A stretch of 64,000 nucleotides of DNA from Alteraurantiacibacter buctensis (GCF_009827655.1 NZ_WTYV01000002.1:248657-312656); one strand, 5' to 3'. Positions 18,017 to 25,717 are shown, counted from the stretch's first letter. The notes: generated by a model not told the origin, from the letters alone. Program-made: numbers and translations.

Positions 18017-18898
18017 TTACATCCCCAGCGCCGAAAGGCGGGCATAGGCGCGGCGCACGTGGGCCTGCGCGGGTGAGTTGCCGCTATTGCCGAAGGTCTG
18101 GCCGATCAGGTCGGCCATCGATCCGCTGCCGGGCGGCGGCAGGGAAGCCACCTGCGGCAGGGCCGGGGTGGAGAACGTGCGTTGCGGCTGGCCATTGGGC
18201 TGGCCGGGCAGCGGGACGGTATCCAGCGAGCCGGCGGGCAGCTCGAAGCCCTGTTCCATGGCATTCGCCATCCGGCTGCGGATCACACCCATCACTTGCG
18301 CGACCGAGCGGGCGGCACCGCCTTCGCCATAGAAGATGCCGCGGTTGGCGTGCGCGGCGCTGGGCAGCAGGCTGGCGGCGGGCGTATCGGGCGCGGTCTG
18401 GAGAGTGGTCAGCATCCGGCTGGCCCCGTCCGGACCCAAGAAATGGGCAAGGTAGAGCTCGCTGGCATCGGGCGTGCGGCCCAGCACCTGCTCCAGCGCG
18501 GCGGTGTTGTCCCCCGCCAGCGCGCCAGCCATCAGGGCCGAGGCTCCGGGATCATAGCGCAGGCCCATGATCGCCTCGCGCATGGCCGGATCGGTGATGC
18601 GGGCGCGCCCGCCGCTGGTATCGATTGCCTGGGCCAGCTGGCCAAAGCCCAGCCGCTCGCCGTGCCGGTCAAGCGTGGCGAGCCAGGTCTGGTCAAGGAA
18701 CTGGAACAGGCCGGTGGCGCTGGAGGTGCGGGCGCGGGCGGCGGGGTTCAGCCCGCTTTCGATGCGCGCCTGGGCCAGCAGGTAGCCGAAATCCACCCCG
18801 GTGCGCTGCGCCGCATCGGCAATGGCCGCCTGCGTGCGCTGGCTGCGCGCAGGTTGCGCGCCTTGCAGGACCTGGTTGGTGCCGAGCGGATTGCTCAT
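18017..18898 (-). CDS. flagellum-associated lytic transglycosylase (SLT domain)
   Basis: A 293-residue protein with an N-terminal SLT fold: GVDFGYLLAQARIESGLNPAA holds the likely catalytic Glu, and SSATGLFQFLDQTWLATLDRHG is the second conserved block. Such enzymes open peptidoglycan so the rod can pass. No classical signal peptide is visible, so it may be exported by the flagellar system, as FlgJ is in enterobacteria. The muramidase function that enterobacterial FlgJ carries in its C-terminus is thus separate here; the rod-scaffold part is the small flgJ at 26814. It starts about 30 bases after a strong sigma-54 promoter. Confidence 0.85.
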   Translation of the reverse strand: MSNPLGTNQVLQGAQPARSQRTQAAIADAAQRTGVDFGYLLAQARIESGLNPAARARTSSATGLFQFLDQTWLATLDRHGERLGFGQLAQAIDTSGGRARITDPAMREAIMGLRYDPGASALMAGALAGDNTAALEQVLGRTPDASELYLAHFLGPDGASRMLTTLQTAPDTPAASLLPSAAHANRGIFYGEGGAARSVAQVMGVIRSRMANAMEQGFELPAGSLDTVPLPGQPNGQPQRTFSTPALPQVASLPPPGSGSMADLIGQTFGNSGNSPAQAHVRRAYARLSALGM

Positions 18899-18939
18899 TG
18901 GTGGCGGGTTCCTTGCCGAAAAGTCTCTGCAGACTATTC

Positions 18940-18955
18940 AGCAAGTTGCGTGCCA
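18940..18955 (-). promoter_or_regulatory. sigma-54 promoter for transglycosylase-flhA-fliA
   Basis: On the minus strand the sequence reads TGGCAC-GCAAC-TTGCT, an exact match to the -24/-12 sigma-54 consensus with correct spacing. It lies about 41 bases upstream of the transglycosylase ATG in an intergenic gap. The same element occurs before flgB. Confidence 0.85.
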
Positions 18956-18958
18956 AAC

Positions 18959-19291
18959 TCAGGCCGTGCGGGCGCGCGGTCCTGTGTAGAGGCCAGGCGA
19001 GCGGGTGAGCGCGTCCAGCCGGGCGGCCACGTTGGCGGCCAGCAGGTTGCGAACCTTGCGGTTCACCTCGTTCTGGTGGCGGGCCGCTTCCAGCAGGCCT
19101 CGGCATTCGGCGTCCACGTCGTTCGCCGCGTGGCCTTCAAGCGCGGCGCACAGGCGCTGCTTGTCGCCGGTGGCCAGTACGAGGGCATCGATGTTCATCG
19201 CGGCAAGGGCTTGCCGCTCGGCATCGAGGGCGGCAACCATCTGCCGCAGGCTGGCGGCAAGGCCGTTCTCGTGCAGGACAACCTCGCCCAT
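18959..19291 (-). CDS. flgN: flagellar export chaperone FlgN
   Basis: A 110-residue helical protein with the FlgN pattern: an N-terminal long helix LAASLRQMVAALDAERQALAA, a central LATGDKQRLCAALEGH comparable to the family K..L block, and a C-terminal helix with HQNEVNRKVRNLLAANVAARLDAL. FlgN escorts the hook-filament junction proteins FlgK and FlgL to the export gate. Its start overlaps the flgM stop by one base. Identity is low as usual for this family, so the call leans on the flgM-flgN pairing. Confidence 0.82.
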   Translation of the reverse strand: MGEVVLHENGLAASLRQMVAALDAERQALAAMNIDALVLATGDKQRLCAALEGHAANDVDAECRGLLEAARHQNEVNRKVRNLLAANVAARLDALTRSPGLYTGPRARTA

Positions 19292-19578
19292 CAGTTGGTG
19301 CTCAACATCAGGCGCGCGGCAATCAGCGCGTCGGTGATCCTGGCGGGCACGATGGGATAGCTGCCGTCGCGCAGCGCCTGGCGGATGGTGGCCACCCGGT
19401 CGCCGTCCACCGGCACGCTGCCGGCAGAAACGCGGTTGCCGGTTTCCACCGTCACGCCCTGGTCGGCCGGGGCGATGCCGGATTGGCGCGGGGCACCGGT
19501 GGTCCGCGCCGCACTGTCGCGGCTGACGGGGCGCAAGGGTGCGGCGCCATTCAGCCTGGATACGTCGTAGAGAGACAT
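19291..19578 (-). CDS. flgM: anti-sigma-28 factor FlgM
   Basis: A 95-residue protein whose C-terminal half, VDGDRVATIRQALRDGSYPI followed by VPARITDALIAARLML, is the FliA-binding signature of FlgM. The N-terminal part is Ala/Gly/Pro-rich and likely disordered. I chose the ATG at 19578 because AAGGAG lies eight bases upstream on the minus strand; a GTG nine bases earlier would overlap that ribosome site. FlgM blocks FliA until it is secreted after hook completion. It is paired with flgN. Confidence 0.88.
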   Translation of the reverse strand: MSLYDVSRLNGAAPLRPVSRDSAARTTGAPRQSGIAPADQGVTVETGNRVSAGSVPVDGDRVATIRQALRDGSYPIVPARITDALIAARLMLSTN

Positions 19579-19685
19579 GACCGTCACTCCTTCGCTTGAT
19601 CTGTCAGAGGGCAGGACGGCGTGCGGTGCCCGGGTTTAAGGATTGCTTCAGCTATTTTTTCGCCCAAGCGGATTCGGGGCACCGC

Positions 19686-20207
19686 TCAGTGCAGCGGAAT
19701 GGTGACGCGGATCGGGCTGTCCACGCGGGCGCGCACTTCCTCGCGGCTGCCTTCGGGGCGCACCCGGATCCACTGGCCCACGGCCCCCTGCTCCAGCGCC
19801 TCGGCCTGCTGGGTGATCGAGAAACCCCGGCCCTGCAGCGTGATCGTCAGCACCTGGCCGCGGGCAATGGCCGGCGGCAGGGGCGAGGCGGCCGAGCGAA
19901 CGGCGTTGACTTCGCCGCCGGTGTTGACCGGCACGAAGATGCGCCAGGGGGCCTGCGTGGCATTGCATTCCACCCGCACCATGCTGGCCCCGCGGCCATG
20001 CCAGGCGAGTTGCAGCGGGCCACCGCAGGCGGTCATCCGCAGGCGGCGGTCCACCGGGCCGCGCGCGCCGCCGGGGGTGCCGGGTGCAGCGCCGGTGAAG
20101 GCGGCCACCTCGGCATCGATGGCGGCGGGATCGGCATAGCCGAGGGACTGGGCGTGGGCGGCTGCGGGCAGGGCCACGGCAGCCAGGAAAACGGCAAAGC
20201 GCAACAT
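19686..20207 (-). CDS. flgA: flagellar P-ring assembly chaperone FlgA
   Basis: A 173-residue secreted protein. Residues 1-20 form a signal peptide with cleavage after AAHAQ. The C-terminal SAF-like part shows IARGQVLTITLQGRGFSITQQAEALEQGAVGQWIRVR and ends in RVDSPIRVTIPLH, typical of FlgA. It helps FlgI assemble into the periplasmic P ring. The ATG at 20207 has AGGAG upstream with good spacing; the frame extends further but lacks a signal peptide there. It is the third gene of a minus-strand operon behind the stator-like pair. Confidence 0.9.
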   Translation of the reverse strand: MLRFAVFLAAVALPAAAHAQSLGYADPAAIDAEVAAFTGAAPGTPGGARGPVDRRLRMTACGGPLQLAWHGRGASMVRVECNATQAPWRIFVPVNTGGEVNAVRSAASPLPPAIARGQVLTITLQGRGFSITQQAEALEQGAVGQWIRVRPEGSREEVRARVDSPIRVTIPLH

Positions 20208-20229
20208 GGGACAGGCTCCTTGTGAACTG

Positions 20230-20685
20230 TCAGCGTTGCGCGTTCTCCAGCAAGTCGCGTGCCAATTGCGGGTCGCGGTCATAGGCGAACACGGTCACCA
20301 CCTGGCTGGCGGCCCCCGGTTCCAGCACCACGCGCGGCTCCACCCCGGCGGCACGCGCCTCGGTCGCCAGCGTGTTTACCCTGGCCTCGATCTGCGGGCG
20401 GTCGGCAGCGGCGGCAAAATGGCCTTCGATCGTCACCAGCCCGGTGGCATCGCCGGCATGGCCTGCCAGCCACCGGGCCAGCGGCGGCGCGCCGGGCGTG
20501 TCGGCCAGCATGGCCACGGGCACGGTCTGGACGAAGCCGGTGGGCCGGCCATCCTCCTCGCGCGGACGCACGGCCGGCGCCGCCTGCTGCGCCAGCGCCG
20601 CGCCGGTGACCACGAACAGGATCATCGACAGGTCGGCCAGCGGCACCAGCCAGCTCGCGCCGGTGGTGGCGGGATGATCGCTCAT
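20230..20685 (-). CDS. MotB/ExbD-like short stator subunit
   Basis: A 151-residue protein with one N-terminal membrane helix SWLVPLADLSMILFVVTGAAL. D18 sits where MotB and ExbD carry the proton-binding Asp. The periplasmic part of about 110 residues resembles a shrunken OmpA-like domain (VTIEGHF, then a helix, then VVTVFAYD) but lacks clear peptidoglycan-binding residues. It overlaps the MotA-like gene by four bases. The window also has normal motA and motB at 29-31 kb. It may form an accessory proton channel or a stator regulator for the flagellum; which one is unknown. Confidence 0.7.
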   Translation of the reverse strand: MSDHPATTGASWLVPLADLSMILFVVTGAALAQQAAPAVRPREEDGRPTGFVQTVPVAMLADTPGAPPLARWLAGHAGDATGLVTIEGHFAAAADRPQIEARVNTLATEARAAGVEPRVVLEPGAASQVVTVFAYDRDPQLARDLLENAQR

Positions 20686-21347
20686 GCCACCCGTTCCAGG
20701 CGCGGTTCCGGGGGCCGGGCAGCGGGCGGCACGGCAGCGGCGAGCTGGCGTGCCAGCCAGTCGATCAGCATCTGCCGTTGCGCTTCCTCGTGCGCGCCGC
20801 GCCGGGCGATCAGCCGGGCCAGCGGGTTGCAGGCCAGGTGCGCCAGGACCAGGCCATAGAGCGTGGTCAGCACGGCCATGGCGATGCCGCCCACCATCGA
20901 TCCGCCGGCCGGCGCGGCCAGCGGCATCTGGCTGAGCGAGACCAGCGTGCCCACCATGCCGAACACCGGCCCCATTTCCGCCGCCAGCAGCACCGGGCGC
21001 ATGGCCATGGTGCGGCGGGCAATCCGCTCGTCGCGAAACTTCTCGTGCGTGGCGACCAGTGATGCCAGCGACCGGTCGTGGATCAGCGCCTCGGTGGCAG
21101 ACAGGATCTCGCGGTCGGTGCTGTGGACGCTGTGGGCGCGGACCACGCCATCCTTGCGCATGGCCGCCACGTCACGGGCAATCTCGGCCCGGGCCTGTTC
21201 GTAATCGAACGGGCGCCGGAACAGGTTGGCCACGGCTCCAAGGCTGGCCGCAACCTCGCCCCGGCCGCTGCCCAGCAAGGTCGCCGCCAGCGTCCCGCCA
21301 AGCACGATTGCGGCGCTGGCCGGGTCCAACAGGGCTGCAAGATCCAT
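20682..21347 (-). CDS. MotA/TolQ/ExbB-family proton-channel protein
   Basis: A 221-residue membrane protein. The N-terminus MDLAALLDPASAAIVLGGTLAATLL resembles PomA/MotA, and the conserved channel block is LLAAEMGPVFGMVGTLVSLS with GGSMVGGIAMAVLTTLYGLVLAHLA. It is shorter than classical MotA because the first helix pair is reduced. The ATG at 21347 follows AAGGAG by seven bases. It is followed by its partner with ATGA overlap and then flgA. It is transcribed away from flgB. I read it as a divergent second stator-like complex; ExbB function is less likely because no TonB or ExbD-TonB gene is nearby. Confidence 0.78.
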   Translation of the reverse strand: MDLAALLDPASAAIVLGGTLAATLLGSGRGEVAASLGAVANLFRRPFDYEQARAEIARDVAAMRKDGVVRAHSVHSTDREILSATEALIHDRSLASLVATHEKFRDERIARRTMAMRPVLLAAEMGPVFGMVGTLVSLSQMPLAAPAGGSMVGGIAMAVLTTLYGLVLAHLACNPLARLIARRGAHEEAQRQMLIDWLARQLAAAVPPAARPPEPRLERVA

Positions 21348-21400
21348 CCGTCCACTCCTTCGCGTCCCCGCAGAACGGCGCACCGGCAGGGCGGATTAAG

Positions 21401-21440
21401 GGCGGCAATATGCTGCCGGTGGCGGCAAGCGGCTGCCGGT
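21401..21440. repeat. tandem palindromic sites CGGCA-N6-TGCCG upstream of the flgB promoter
   Basis: Two adjacent 20-base units (21401-21420 and 21421-21440) match at 17 of 20 positions. Each holds the inverted repeat CGGCA-N6-TGCCG. They lie about 40-80 bases upstream of the -24 element of a sigma-54 promoter, the usual place for an enhancer-binding protein. The likely binder is the activator encoded at 38043; this is inference. Confidence 0.65.
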
Positions 21441-21481
21441 TGCGGGCGCTTCCGGGCGCATGAAGGCGGCAAAGGCGCAAT

Positions 21482-21497
21482 TGGCACGCTGCTTGCT
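21482..21497 (+). promoter_or_regulatory. sigma-54 promoter of the flgB operon
   Basis: TGGCAC-GCTGC-TTGCT matches the sigma-54 -24/-12 consensus exactly with correct spacing. It ends 44 bases before the flgB ATG. It should drive flgB through flgL and perhaps motAB. Confidence 0.88.
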
Positions 21498-21541
21498 GAA
21501 AGGACCGCGAGAAACCGCAACCTGAGCAAAAGGAAGCAGCC

Positions 21542-21889
21542 ATGAGCGATCGTCTGTTCGGCATCCACGGTGCAGCGCTGGAATTGCGCTCGCAGCGGAT
21601 GGGGCTGATCACCGCCAACATCGCCAATGCCGCCACCCCCGGCTACAAGGCGCGCGATATCGACTTTGGTGCCGCGCTGGCCGCCCGCACCGGCGGGGCC
21701 AGCCGCGATGCCGCCATCGATGGTGCCACCCGCTTCCGCCTTCCCACCATGCCATCGCTGGATGGCAACACGGTGGAACTGGCCAACGAGCAGATGGCCT
21801 TTGCCGAAAACGCGGTCGCCTATTCGGCCACGCTCAGCTTCCTCACGGGCAAGGTGAACACCATCACCCGCGCGCTGAAGGGGGAGTAG
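21542..21889 (+). CDS. flgB: flagellar proximal rod protein FlgB
   Basis: A 115-residue rod protein. The N-terminal amphipathic helix with LRSQRMGLITANIANAATPG is the rod/hook family signature, and the C-terminal ENAVAYSATLSFLTGKVNTI forms the second coiled-coil half. FlgB, FlgC and FlgF make the proximal rod. AAAAGGAAG lies before the ATG. It is the first gene after the sigma-54 promoter. The start of flgC is 41 bases after the stop, across an odd repeat. Confidence 0.94.
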   Translation: MSDRLFGIHGAALELRSQRMGLITANIANAATPGYKARDIDFGAALAARTGGASRDAAIDGATRFRLPTMPSLDGNTVELANEQMAFAENAVAYSATLSFLTGKVNTITRALKGE

Positions 21890-21893
21890 AGCC

Positions 21894-21926
21894 ATGTCCT
21901 CAAGTAGCAACGCGATAGGACGATAG
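21894..21926 (+). other. ten-codon mini-ORF with duplicated flgC leader
   Basis: The 13 bases TAGAGCCATGTCC occur at 21887-21899 and again at 21924-21936, where the second ATG starts flgC. The first ATG opens a ten-codon frame (MSSSSNAIGR) ending at 21926. It is probably a relic of a short duplication or insertion; a leader-peptide role is possible but unsupported. Confidence 0.4.
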
Positions 21927-21930
21927 AGCC

Positions 21931-22335
21931 ATGTCCGGTCCTTCTTCGCTGTTCTCCATCGTCCAGCGCGGCATGAGCGCGCAGATGGTGCGGATGAATG
22001 CCGCCGCCTCCAACCTGGCCAATGCCGGGTCGGTCGCCGGCAACGAAGCCGATGCCTACCGCCCCCTGCGCCCGGTGTTCCAGCAAGAGCTGGACCAGCA
22101 GAGCGGCCTCAGCAGCGTGCGCGTGGCCGAAGTGCGCCGCGCCGATGTGTCCGCCACCCGCCGCCATGATCCCGGCCACCCGCTGGCCGATGCCAATGGC
22201 GACGTGTGGGAGGCCCCCGTCGATGAGACGACCGAGATGGTCGAAGTGATGGAAGCCAGCCGCCAGTACCAGAACCTTGTCGAGGCCATGCAGACCGCCA
22301 AGCAGCTCATGCTCGACACCATCCGGAGCAAGTGA
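21931..22335 (+). CDS. flgC: flagellar proximal rod protein FlgC
   Basis: A 134-residue rod protein. [20 protein letters not shown] is the N-terminal rod signature, and [33 protein letters not shown] is the C-terminal coiled-coil block. It follows flgB in the operon and overlaps flgD by one base (TGATG). Length matches the family. Confidence 0.94.
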   Translation: MSGPSSLFSIVQRGMSAQMVRMNAAASNLANAGSVAGNEADAYRPLRPVFQQELDQQSGLSSVRVAEVRRADVSATRRHDPGHPLADANGDVWEAPVDETTEMVEVMEASRQYQNLVEAMQTAKQLMLDTIRSK

Positions 22336-22637
22336 TGACCACCATTTCCCCCACCACGCTCGCGCAGTTCAATGCTGCCGGCAAGCCCACCACCAGCAAT
22401 GACGCGCTGGACCAAGGCGATTTCCTGAAGCTGCTGACCACCCAGTTGCAGCAGCAGGACCCGCTCTCGCCGGTCGATAACAAGGACATGCTGGCCCAGA
22501 TGGCACAGTTCTCCGCGCTCGCCGGCTCAACCAAGACCAACGCCACCCTGGCCGACATCTCGGCCAAGATGGATGCGCTGATCGCCGCCCAGCAGGCCGC
22601 CACCGCCGCCAATCCCACCCCTTCCGCTACCGCCTGA
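22335..22637 (+). CDS. flgD: hook assembly scaffold FlgD, N-terminal domain only
   Basis: A 100-residue protein holding the conserved FlgD N-terminal block [39 protein letters not shown]. It stops soon after, at about residue 100, while enterobacterial FlgD has about 230 residues with FnIII/tudor-like C-terminal domains. The gene looks intact: the stop is followed by a good ribosome site for flgE. So this lineage seems to use a minimal hook cap. The ATG at 22335 overlaps the flgC stop; a GTG three bases earlier is possible. Confidence 0.9.
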   Translation: MTTISPTTLAQFNAAGKPTTSNDALDQGDFLKLLTTQLQQQDPLSPVDNKDMLAQMAQFSALAGSTKTNATLADISAKMDALIAAQQAATAANPTPSATA

Positions 22638-22650
22638 GGAGCCTGAACCC

Positions 22651-23469
22651 ATGACGTCCTTCTACACCTCGCTGAACGGCCTGAAGAATTCGCAGACCGA
22701 TCTCTCCACCATCGCCCACAACATCGCCAACGCGGAGACCACTGGCTTCAAGAAGAGCAACGTGGAGTTTGCGGATATTGTCGCCAATGGCTCTGCCGCC
22801 AACCCGCGCATGACGCAGGGCATCGGTGCCACCGTGGCCGGCATCAACCAGAACTTCGGCCTGGGCGCGATCGAGCAGACCGGGCGCAGCCTGGACCTGG
22901 CCATCGATGGCGACGGCTTCTTTGCCACCAGGAACGCGGAAAGCGGCCAGGTGCTGTTCACCCGCAACGGCAGCTTCCAGATCGACAACAGCGGCACGGT
23001 GACCGATTTTGCCGGCAAGCGCCTGCAGATGTTCGAGGTGGATGCCACGGGGGCGGCGATCAACGTGCCCGCCACGGTGGATGCGGTGATCCCCACAACC
23101 AATGGCGCGGGTTCCGCGCTGGCCAGCATCACCATCGAGAAGAACGGCCTGATCAACGCGGCCTATGCCGATGGCTCCACTACCTCGGTGGGCCGCACCG
23201 CGCTGGCCACCTTCACCGCGCCCACGGGCCTGCGCCCAGTGGGGAGCACCAACTGGGAGGCCACCGGCTTTTCCGGCAGCGCCACTTACCAGTTGCCCGG
23301 CACCGGGCGGAATGGCCAGTTGCTGGCCGGATCGCTGGAAAAGTCGAATGTGGACCTGGCCGAGGAAATGGTCGGCCTGATCACCGCCCAGCGCAACTTC
23401 CAGGCCAATGCCAAGGCGATCGATACCGCCACCCAGTTCTCGCAGACGATCATCAACCTGCGCAGCTGA
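22651..23469 (+). CDS. flgE: flagellar hook protein FlgE (short)
   Basis: A 272-residue hook protein. The N-terminus MTSFYTSLNGLKNSQTDLST and NIANAETTGFKKSNVEFADI are FlgE-specific, and the C-terminal block NVDLAEEMVGLITAQRNFQANAKAIDTATQFSQTIINLRS is characteristic. The central region is far shorter than in E. coli FlgE (about 400 residues), so the outer D2-like hook domain is probably missing. GGAG precedes the ATG. FlgD upstream is also short, which fits a reduced hook. Confidence 0.93.
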   Translation: MTSFYTSLNGLKNSQTDLSTIAHNIANAETTGFKKSNVEFADIVANGSAANPRMTQGIGATVAGINQNFGLGAIEQTGRSLDLAIDGDGFFATRNAESGQVLFTRNGSFQIDNSGTVTDFAGKRLQMFEVDATGAAINVPATVDAVIPTTNGAGSALASITIEKNGLINAAYADGSTTSVGRTALATFTAPTGLRPVGSTNWEATGFSGSATYQLPGTGRNGQLLAGSLEKSNVDLAEEMVGLITAQRNFQANAKAIDTATQFSQTIINLRS

Positions 23470-23494
23470 TCCTGACTGAGAGGAGGCACCCGCC

Positions 23495-24235
23495 ATGGAC
23501 CGCCTGATCTACACTGCCCTTTCCGGCATGAATTCGGCAATGGACCGGCAGCGGGCCATTTCCAGCAACCTGGCCAATGCCAGCACCCCCGGTTTCCGGG
23601 CGGAGAGTTTCAGCACCCAGGCCATGCGCGTGGTGGGCGATACCTTCGACGTGCGCGGCATGGCGCAGGGGTCGGTGCGCGGGGCGGACATGTCGCCCAG
23701 CCAGATCAATCCCACCGGCCGCCCGCTGGACGTGGCCGTGCGCGGCGATGCGCTGATCGCGGTGCAGACTGCCGATGGCGGCGAAGGCTATACCCGGAGG
23801 GGCGACCTGATGACCGATGTCACGGGTCGCCTCCTCAACGGCGACGGCCTGCCGGTGATGGGCGAGGGCGGGCCAATCGCGGTGCCGCCCGGCTGGCAGG
23901 TTTCCATCGGCACCGATGGCAGCGTGTTTGCCGCCGATCCCGCCGCGCCCGATGCGCCCGCCGAGACCGTGGGCCGGATCAAGCTGGCCAGCCCTGCCGG
24001 TTCTGCCGTGATCAAGGGCCTGGATGGCCAGTTGCGCGTGCCCGATGGCGGCGTACTGCCCGCCGATCCCACCGCCGAGCTCAGCGTCGGCGCGCTGGAG
24101 CAGAGCAACGTGAACACCGGCGACGTGCTGGTGGACATGATCGAGGCCCAGCGCGGGTTCGAACGCCGTGCCAAGCTGATTTCCACCGCCGACCAGCTCG
24201 ACCAGGCCAGCGCGCGCCTGATGTCGCTGAGCTGA
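23495..24235 (+). CDS. flgF: flagellar proximal rod protein FlgF
   Basis: A 246-residue rod protein. MDRLIYTALSGMNSAMDRQR at the N-terminus, SNLANASTPGFRAE, and the C-terminal SNVNTGDVLVDMIEAQRGFERRAKLISTADQLDQAS give the call. AGAGGAGG lies before the ATG. It lies between flgE and flgG as in most flagellar operons. Confidence 0.94.
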   Translation: MDRLIYTALSGMNSAMDRQRAISSNLANASTPGFRAESFSTQAMRVVGDTFDVRGMAQGSVRGADMSPSQINPTGRPLDVAVRGDALIAVQTADGGEGYTRRGDLMTDVTGRLLNGDGLPVMGEGGPIAVPPGWQVSIGTDGSVFAADPAAPDAPAETVGRIKLASPAGSAVIKGLDGQLRVPDGGVLPADPTAELSVGALEQSNVNTGDVLVDMIEAQRGFERRAKLISTADQLDQASARLMSLS

Positions 24236-24257
24236 CCCCTCCCGAAAGGATTGCCCC

Positions 24258-25046
24258 ATGCCCACTTCCGCCCTCCAGGTCGCCCGCACCGGGCTTGAAG
24301 CGCAGGACTCGCGGATGCGCGTCATTGCCAACAACCTGGCCAACATCGGTACCACCGGCTTCAAGCGCGACCGGGCCAATTTCCAGACCCTGGCCTATGA
24401 CGATGCCCGCGTGGCCGGGCAGCGCAGCAGCAACCAGACCGCCTATGCCATCGGCCTGAACCTGGGCACCGGCGTAGCCGTGCAGGGCACCACCCGTGTC
24501 GATACGCAGGGCGCGCTGGCCACCACCGGCAACAACCTGGACGTGGCGCTGGATGGCGACGGGTTCTTCCAGATCGAGCTGCCCGGCGGACAGACTGCCT
24601 ATACCCGCGCCGGCAACTTCACCCTGTCTGCCGAAGGCACGCTGGTGACCGCGCAGGGCTATACCGTGGTGCCTGCCATCCAGGTGCCGGCGGGCGCGCA
24701 GTCGATCGCCATCGGGCCGGACGGCACGGTGACCGCCATCGTGGAAGGCGATGCCGCCCCCGCCGAACTGGGCCAGTTGACCGTGGCCAGCTTCGTCAAC
24801 CCGGCGGGCCTGCAAGCCACGGGTGACAACCTGTTGCTGGAAACCGCCGCCAGCGGGGCCGCCGACGTGGGCGCGCCGGGCGAGAACGGGCGCGGCCAGA
24901 TCCGCCAGGGGATGCTGGAGTCCTCCAACGTCAACGTGGTGGAGGAACTGGTCGAGATGATCGAGGCGCAGCGCGCCTATGAGATCAATTCCAAGATGAT
25001 CAGCGCCGTCGACGAGATGCTGCGCAACGCCAACCAGACCCTGTGA
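24258..25046 (+). CDS. flgG: flagellar distal rod protein FlgG
   Basis: A 262-residue rod protein with near-standard length. ALQVARTGLEAQDSRMRVIANNLANIGTTGFKRDRANFQ is strongly conserved, as are GDGFFQIELPGGQTAYTRAGNF and the C-terminal MLESSNVNVVEELVEMIEAQRAYEINSKMISA. It forms the distal rod inside the L and P rings. AAAGGA precedes the ATG. The flgH gene starts nine bases after its stop. Confidence 0.96.
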   Translation: MPTSALQVARTGLEAQDSRMRVIANNLANIGTTGFKRDRANFQTLAYDDARVAGQRSSNQTAYAIGLNLGTGVAVQGTTRVDTQGALATTGNNLDVALDGDGFFQIELPGGQTAYTRAGNFTLSAEGTLVTAQGYTVVPAIQVPAGAQSIAIGPDGTVTAIVEGDAAPAELGQLTVASFVNPAGLQATGDNLLLETAASGAADVGAPGENGRGQIRQGMLESSNVNVVEELVEMIEAQRAYEINSKMISAVDEMLRNANQTL

Positions 25047-25054
25047 GGCTTTCC

Positions 25055-25717
25055 ATGACCATGCGTTCAGCCACCATCGCCATTGCCTGCCTCTCGCTTG
25101 CCGCCTGCGGCATGGAGGGCGGCCGCCCGCAGGCCGGGTTCGATCCCGTGCTGCCGCCTGCGCCGCCGATCGTCACCCCGCAGAACGGCTCGATCTTCCA
25201 GGCCGAGCTTGGCTATGCCGCGCTGCACGAAGGGACCCGCGCCCGCCGCGTGGGCGATGTGGTGCTGATCCGGCTGGTGGAGAACATCGGCTCCAGCACC
25301 ACCACCAGCGGGCGCACCCAGCGCCAGGGCGGTGCCAGCCTGACCCCGCCCAGCGCGGGCCTGCTGGGCTTCCTCAATCCCGATGCCCTTAATGCCGAGG
25401 CGGAAGCGTCGTTCAACGGGCAGGGCAATGCCACCCAGCGCAGCCAGCTTGCAGGCAGCGTGTCGGTGACCATTGCCGAAGTGCGGCCCAACCGGACCGC
25501 GCTGGTGGTCGGAGAACGGCAAATGAGCCTGAGCCAGGGGCAGGAATGGGTGCAGTTTGCCGGCATTGTCCGCCTGGCGGACATCGACAGTGACAACACC
25601 GTGCCCAGCAGCCGGATTGCCGACGCTCAGATCCTGCACGGCGGGCGTGGGGCCATTGCCCAGGCCAGCCGGCCGGGCTGGCTCAGCCGGTTCTTCAACA
25701 TGGTGAGCCCGTTCTGA
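25055..25717 (+). CDS. flgH: flagellar L-ring lipoprotein FlgH
   Basis: A lipoprotein of about 220 residues. The signal peptide ends in the lipobox LSLAAC. FQAELGYAALHEGTRARRVGDVVLIRLVEN, AEVRPNRTALVVGERQMSLSQGQEWVQFAGIVRLADI and DAQILHGGRGAIAQASRPGWLSRFF are typical. It forms the outer-membrane L ring. I start at 25055 because TGAGG is six bases upstream; a GTG at 25043 inside flgG or the ATG at 25061 are alternatives. The stop overlaps the flgI start by one base. Confidence 0.93.
   Translation: MTMRSATIAIACLSLAACGMEGGRPQAGFDPVLPPAPPIVTPQNGSIFQAELGYAALHEGTRARRVGDVVLIRLVENIGSSTTTSGRTQRQGGASLTPPSAGLLGFLNPDALNAEAEASFNGQGNATQRSQLAGSVSVTIAEVRPNRTALVVGERQMSLSQGQEWVQFAGIVRLADIDSDNTVPSSRIADAQILHGGRGAIAQASRPGWLSRFFNMVSPF

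Noticed and set aside
16706..18076. 456-codon open frame on the plus strand
   Set aside because: Antisense shadow of flhA with repetitive His/Gln/Asp composition.
19610..19637. Possible FliA promoter before flgM (TAAA and GCCG 14 bases apart on the minus strand)
   Set aside because: Only half of the -10 octamer matches and the spacer is one base short; position is attractive but evidence is too weak.
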